Assembly (NCBI GenBank): GCA_964462035.1
Contig: CAYXAP010000012.1
Span: 90,970-154,969 of the forward strand
Length of the DNA stretch: 64,000 bases
Source of the DNA: UBA1660 sp964462035
Lineage (GTDB): Bacteria > Myxococcota_A > Polyangia > Polyangiales > Houyiibacteriaceae
Reading direction: 5' to 3'
In this document: one piece after another, positions 61,279 to 64,000 of the stretch
Layout of the letters: the number at the start of each line of letters is the position of its first letter
How positions within the stretch are numbered: position 1 is the stretch's first letter
Made by a program: the position numbers and the translations under genes
The notes under the pieces: generated by a model
Database searches by the model: none
Seen by the model: only the letters and a program-made list of their open reading frames with translations
What the model was told of the DNA's origin: nothing

Positions 61279-61887
61279 TCACGCGCGCACGAGCGCGGCG
61301 TGGATCTCATGGATCTGGCGGAAGGATGGGATCCGGGCCGGCGCGGAGAGCTGGCGGTAGGCCATGCGCATCTGCAGAGCGCAGCGCTCGGGGTCCATCG
61401 CGCCGATCCCGGTCCCCAGGCCCGGGCAGACGATGGACTCGAGCCGCGTGTCGGTGGATCGTTCGTTGAAGCGGGCCACGGCCAGGAGAATCGCGCGGAA
61501 CGCGAGGTACGCGTGGGTGGTACGAGCCACGCTCTCGGGGACACGCATCGTCGGGGCGGCGATCAGGAAGGGCCAGTCCTCGTGATCGGTCGGAACGATC
61601 ACCGCCTGACCCACCGGGAGCTCTCCGTGGTGCTCTTCGAGGATCGCCTGCTGGACTCTCCGCTGAGTCTCGAACCCGAGCGTGTCGCGGATGGCCAGGT
61701 CCAGCCCCCCGTCCATGATGCCGAAGCTGTTGGCAGGGCTGACCATCGCATCGGCCGGTTCCGAGAAGTAGTCGGCTTCGATCGCCTCGACCGAGTCGTA
61801 GTCCTCGAAGCTCCGGTTCCACGCAGAGGTCATGGCCGGGGTGCGATCGACCAGCAGGATCCGGCCGGGAAGGTGAGGGTTCGCCAT
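61279..61887 (-). CDS. Macro domain protein (202 aa)
   Basis: ADP-ribose-binding macro domain: DAMVSPANSFGIMDGGLDLAIRD (the N and G-rich ligand loops), VPTDHEDWPFLIAAPTM and CPGLGTGIGAM (distal phosphate loop). Such proteins bind or hydrolyse ADP-ribose, O-acetyl-ADP-ribose or related nucleotides. ATG 61887. No ADP-ribosyltransferase or sirtuin is next to it. Confidence 0.9.
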   Translation of the reverse strand: MANPHLPGRILLVDRTPAMTSAWNRSFEDYDSVEAIEADYFSEPADAMVSPANSFGIMDGGLDLAIRDTLGFETQRRVQQAILEEHHGELPVGQAVIVPTDHEDWPFLIAAPTMRVPESVARTTHAYLAFRAILLAVARFNERSTDTRLESIVCPGLGTGIGAMDPERCALQMRMAYRQLSAPARIPSFRQIHEIHAALVRA

Positions 61888-61929
61888 CGACCATGCCTAC
61901 CACGACCGGGCGGGCCGCTCGGGCCGTCG

Positions 61930-62616
61930 CTAGAGCAGGCTCGCGAGTGCCTCGGCGACCGGCCCGGGTTGGTCGCGAGCGACGAGATGACCCGCGTCGA
62001 CCCCGATGACGCGGCCGTGCGGGATTTCCCGGGCGAACGCCGCGAGCTCGGGGTCACCGATCACGTGGCTGCGTGTGCCGTGGATCAGCACCACCGGCAC
62101 CGAGAGCGCTCGCGCGGCAGCGGCGGTCGACTCGCGCGCGCCGAGGACCTCCGCGACGATGGCCGCCATCGCCGGATCGAGGTCGGCGACCGAGGGCGCG
62201 CCGCGCTCCTGGGCGCGCTGGATCTTCTCGAGCTCGCGATGGCCCGAATCGGCGCGCGGCGTGGGCACGATGTCCAGCAGGCCGATGCCCGCCAGCCGTT
62301 CGCCGAGCGACGCAGCCACGCGCAGCGCGACCACGCCGCCGAGGGACCCCCCGGCGAGCACCAGCGGACCCTCGGCGAACTGCTCGATCACGGCGAGGGT
62401 GTCACTACAGAGATCGGTCAGCCGATACTCCTTCGATCGCCCGCTCTCGCCGTGGCCCCGGAAGTCCGGTGCCACCACGTCCCAGCCCAGCGCCGTCAAC
62501 GTCGGCGCGATCGGTCGGTAGACCGCTCGGCTCTCGCCACCGGCGTGCAGGAGCACGACCGTCCCTGAGTCGCCGCCTTCATGGCGGTCGGCGATCAGCT
62601 CGATGCCGCCGGCCAT
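61930..62616 (-). CDS. Alpha/beta hydrolase (228 aa)
   Basis: Cytosolic alpha/beta hydrolase: VLLHAGGESRAVYRPI (oxyanion region), DFRGHGESG, the nucleophile motif GGSLGGVV (Ser in G-x-S-x-G), and GVDAGHLVARDQP (His). ATG 62616 chosen because GGAGAGG lies 9 nt upstream; a longer frame to 62721 adds a non-conserved tail. Short protein with a minimal cap; lactonase or esterase of unknown substrate. Confidence 0.85.
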   Translation of the reverse strand: MAGGIELIADRHEGGDSGTVVLLHAGGESRAVYRPIAPTLTALGWDVVAPDFRGHGESGRSKEYRLTDLCSDTLAVIEQFAEGPLVLAGGSLGGVVALRVAASLGERLAGIGLLDIVPTPRADSGHRELEKIQRAQERGAPSVADLDPAMAAIVAEVLGARESTAAAARALSVPVVLIHGTRSHVIGDPELAAFAREIPHGRVIGVDAGHLVARDQPGPVAEALASLL

Positions 62617-62728
62617 GGTCGTCAGCCTCTCCACGACTCCTACGTAGCAGCTTTCGTCCCGGTCGTGAGGCGCTGGACTCGGCCGCGTCACCTTCGGTTG
62701 CGTCAGGCAACGGAACGCCACCCGCCGA

Positions 62729-62836
62729 CTACCAGGGCACCAGACGTGCGAAGCCGTGCGCGAGGATCACCGGGTAGAGGGCGAGGTTGCGAAGCATCGC
62801 GTGTGCCCAAGACCATCGGGGTGGGGGGCTGGACAC
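62729..62836 (-). CDS. Possible 35-aa hydrophobic small protein
   Basis: A GTG-started frame, too short for usual callers, would encode a 35-residue peptide with an amphipathic/hydrophobic segment (LRNLALYPVILAHGFARLVP). It lies in the divergent spacer before the phosphoesterase gene, ends cleanly at TAG, and has no clear ribosome site. Could be a small membrane peptide or a remnant; low support. Confidence 0.25.
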   Translation of the reverse strand: MSSPPPRWSWAHAMLRNLALYPVILAHGFARLVPW

Positions 62837-62879
62837 CTCGAGCCAGTGATGGACGAGGTGCTATCGTCCACTCGGCCGG

Positions 62880-63902
62880 ATGACTCGCGATCCCTCACCC
62901 ACGGCCCGCCCATCACTCGGTGCCATGGTGCTCGCCATCGTGCTGCTCGCCGGGTGCGGCGAGCCGGCACCTCCGCCCGTTCCCGCAGGCGGACCCGACT
63001 CTTGGATCTTCGGCGTGCTCCCGGACACGCAGACCTACTCCTACGCCGCCCCCGAGACCTTCGTGGCGGAGGCCACTTGGTTCCGGGATTTCGGGGAGAG
63101 CGAACCAGCCTTGAGGGCGGTCCTCCATGTCGGGGACATCGTCGAGCACAACTCGCACGAAGAGTGGATGGTCGCCCGTCGAGCGTTCGACGTGCTCGAA
63201 GGGGTCATCCCGTTCGTCGTGGCCGCCGGCAATCACGACATGGGCGAGAACGGCTCCGCCGCCGACCGGTCCACCCTCCTGAACGAGTACTTTCCCAGGT
63301 CCTCGTTCGAGCTCCTGGACGACTCCCAGCTCTACGCCGAAGGCCGAGTCGAGAACTCGGCGCACTTTCTCACGCCCTACGTCGGGAGCTCCGAGTGGAT
63401 GGTGCTGGTGTTGGAGTTCGCGCCGAGGGACTCGGTGCTCAGCTGGGCCGAGAGCGTCCTCGCGGCTCATCCGGACGCCCGGACGATCCTCCTGACGCAC
63501 TCCTATCTCTACTACGACGGGACGCGCTACAGCGCCGATCGCGCGGACGAACAGCAGTGGGACGTCGGCGAGTACGGGGTGGGGCGTGACCCGGTCGAGC
63601 CAGGCAGGCACGCTCAGGAGGTGTACGAACGCCTCATCCGACCGAACGGGCAGGTGGAGTTGGTCCTCTGTGGCCACGTGCTCGAAGCCGGAGTCGCTCG
63701 GCGGACGTCGCCACAGGACGATGGCGGATTCGTTCACGAGGTCCTCGCGAACTATCAGCACACGGACGACCTCCTCGCCGGAGTGGTGAGGGTCGTCGAG
63801 GTGGATGACGGAGACCGAGTCTTCCGAGTGCGAACGCACGACCTGGCGCGTGGCTACCGGACCGGCGACGCAGACTCGTTCGATCTTCCCATGGATCGGT
63901 GA
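62880..63902 (+). CDS. Metallophosphoesterase lipoprotein (340 aa)
   Basis: Calcineurin-like phosphoesterase exported as a lipoprotein (VLAIVLLAGC). GVLPDTQTY, HVGDIVEHN, AAGNHDMG, LTHSYL and CGHV give the D..GD...GNH(D)...H...GH metal motif set, with the first DxH changed to DTQ. Acts on phosphomonoesters or diesters in the periplasm or at the surface. ATG 62880 (TATCGT 12 nt upstream). Followed by a hairpin. Confidence 0.88.
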   Translation: MTRDPSPTARPSLGAMVLAIVLLAGCGEPAPPPVPAGGPDSWIFGVLPDTQTYSYAAPETFVAEATWFRDFGESEPALRAVLHVGDIVEHNSHEEWMVARRAFDVLEGVIPFVVAAGNHDMGENGSAADRSTLLNEYFPRSSFELLDDSQLYAEGRVENSAHFLTPYVGSSEWMVLVLEFAPRDSVLSWAESVLAAHPDARTILLTHSYLYYDGTRYSADRADEQQWDVGEYGVGRDPVEPGRHAQEVYERLIRPNGQVELVLCGHVLEAGVARRTSPQDDGGFVHEVLANYQHTDDLLAGVVRVVEVDDGDRVFRVRTHDLARGYRTGDADSFDLPMDR

Positions 63903-63951
63903 TGCGCCGAGCGTGCTGCTTCCCGCACGCGACGAGGTGCCCCGAAACGCA

Positions 63952-63984
63952 ACGAACGCATCCCACGGGGTGAGATGCGTTCGT
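63952..63984 (+). terminator. Hairpin after the phosphoesterase gene
   Basis: ACGAACGCATC (63952-63962) pairs with GATGCGTTCGT (63974-63984), a perfect 11-bp stem with an 11-nt loop, 50 nt after the stop codon. No T-run follows within the window. Confidence 0.6.
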
Positions 63985-64000
63985 CGAGCTGGCTCCCCAA

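Overview
The window looks like chromosomal DNA of a GC-rich myxobacterium-like organism (Myxococcota, probably a Polyangia/Sandaracinaceae-type lineage). This is inferred from very high GC, many secreted lipoproteins with Asp/Gly- or Cys-rich mature ends, two divergent Ser/Thr protein kinases, two ECF sigma/anti-sigma loci, a low-homology ATP-type PEP carboxykinase and a b558-type sdhCAB operon. An ectoine locus (ask-ectABC plus a Na+/solute symporter) points to a marine or salt-stressed habitat. I see no insertion sequence, prophage, CRISPR array, rRNA or tRNA.

Layout. 0.1-5.8 kb: an Ig-repeat surface lipoprotein, an AraC regulator, a metallo-beta-lactamase-fold lipoprotein with a degraded metal site, a V4R sensor protein with an 87-aa partner, and a hemerythrin. 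5.9-13.1 kb: central metabolism, with succinate dehydrogenase/fumarate reductase (sdhCAB), a lysine 2,3-aminomutase family enzyme and PEP carboxykinase. 13.2-19.5 kb: a hormone-sensitive-lipase-type esterase preceded by three 21-bp direct repeats, a small outer-membrane protein, then a tightly overlapping ECF sigma - FecR anti-sigma - barrel protein - di-haem peroxidase lipoprotein operon behind a long dyad. 19.5-25.5 kb: divergent kinases, one carrying a 14-repeat propeller-like sensor. 25.5-38.4 kb: envelope lipoproteins, a MATE exporter, DUF924 and DUF2461 proteins, a 4-hydroxybutyryl-CoA dehydratase homologue, and a beta-helix/lipoprotein pair. 38.4-42.4 kb: the second ECF sigma module, with osmC and cysM. 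42.5-48.3 kb: MarR regulator, symporter, ectC, ectB, ectA, ask. 48.6-54.5 kb: an unfamiliar membrane protein/lipoprotein pair, then a molybdate regulator with modABC. 54.5-64 kb: HD hydrolase/TetR/MFS, methyltransferase, gpt, SDR, an AraC regulator divergent from a solo ClpP, a macro-domain protein, a hydrolase and a phosphoesterase.

Three cross-window patterns stand out. (1) Many transcription-unit starts carry a TANNNT hexamer ending 6-9 nt before the start codon, the geometry of leaderless mRNAs. (2) The direct-repeat motif GTGAGCCGTCG, spaced 21 bp, lies both next to the AraC gene at 59.8-60.5 kb and upstream of the esterase at 13.2 kb, suggesting a small regulon. (3) Both ECF loci are linked to a secreted protein with an N-domain, an acidic Pro/Glu linker and a barrel-like C-domain, and both anti-sigma proteins share a helical-repeat C-terminus. 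All functional names rest on motif and family recognition by eye; no database search was run.
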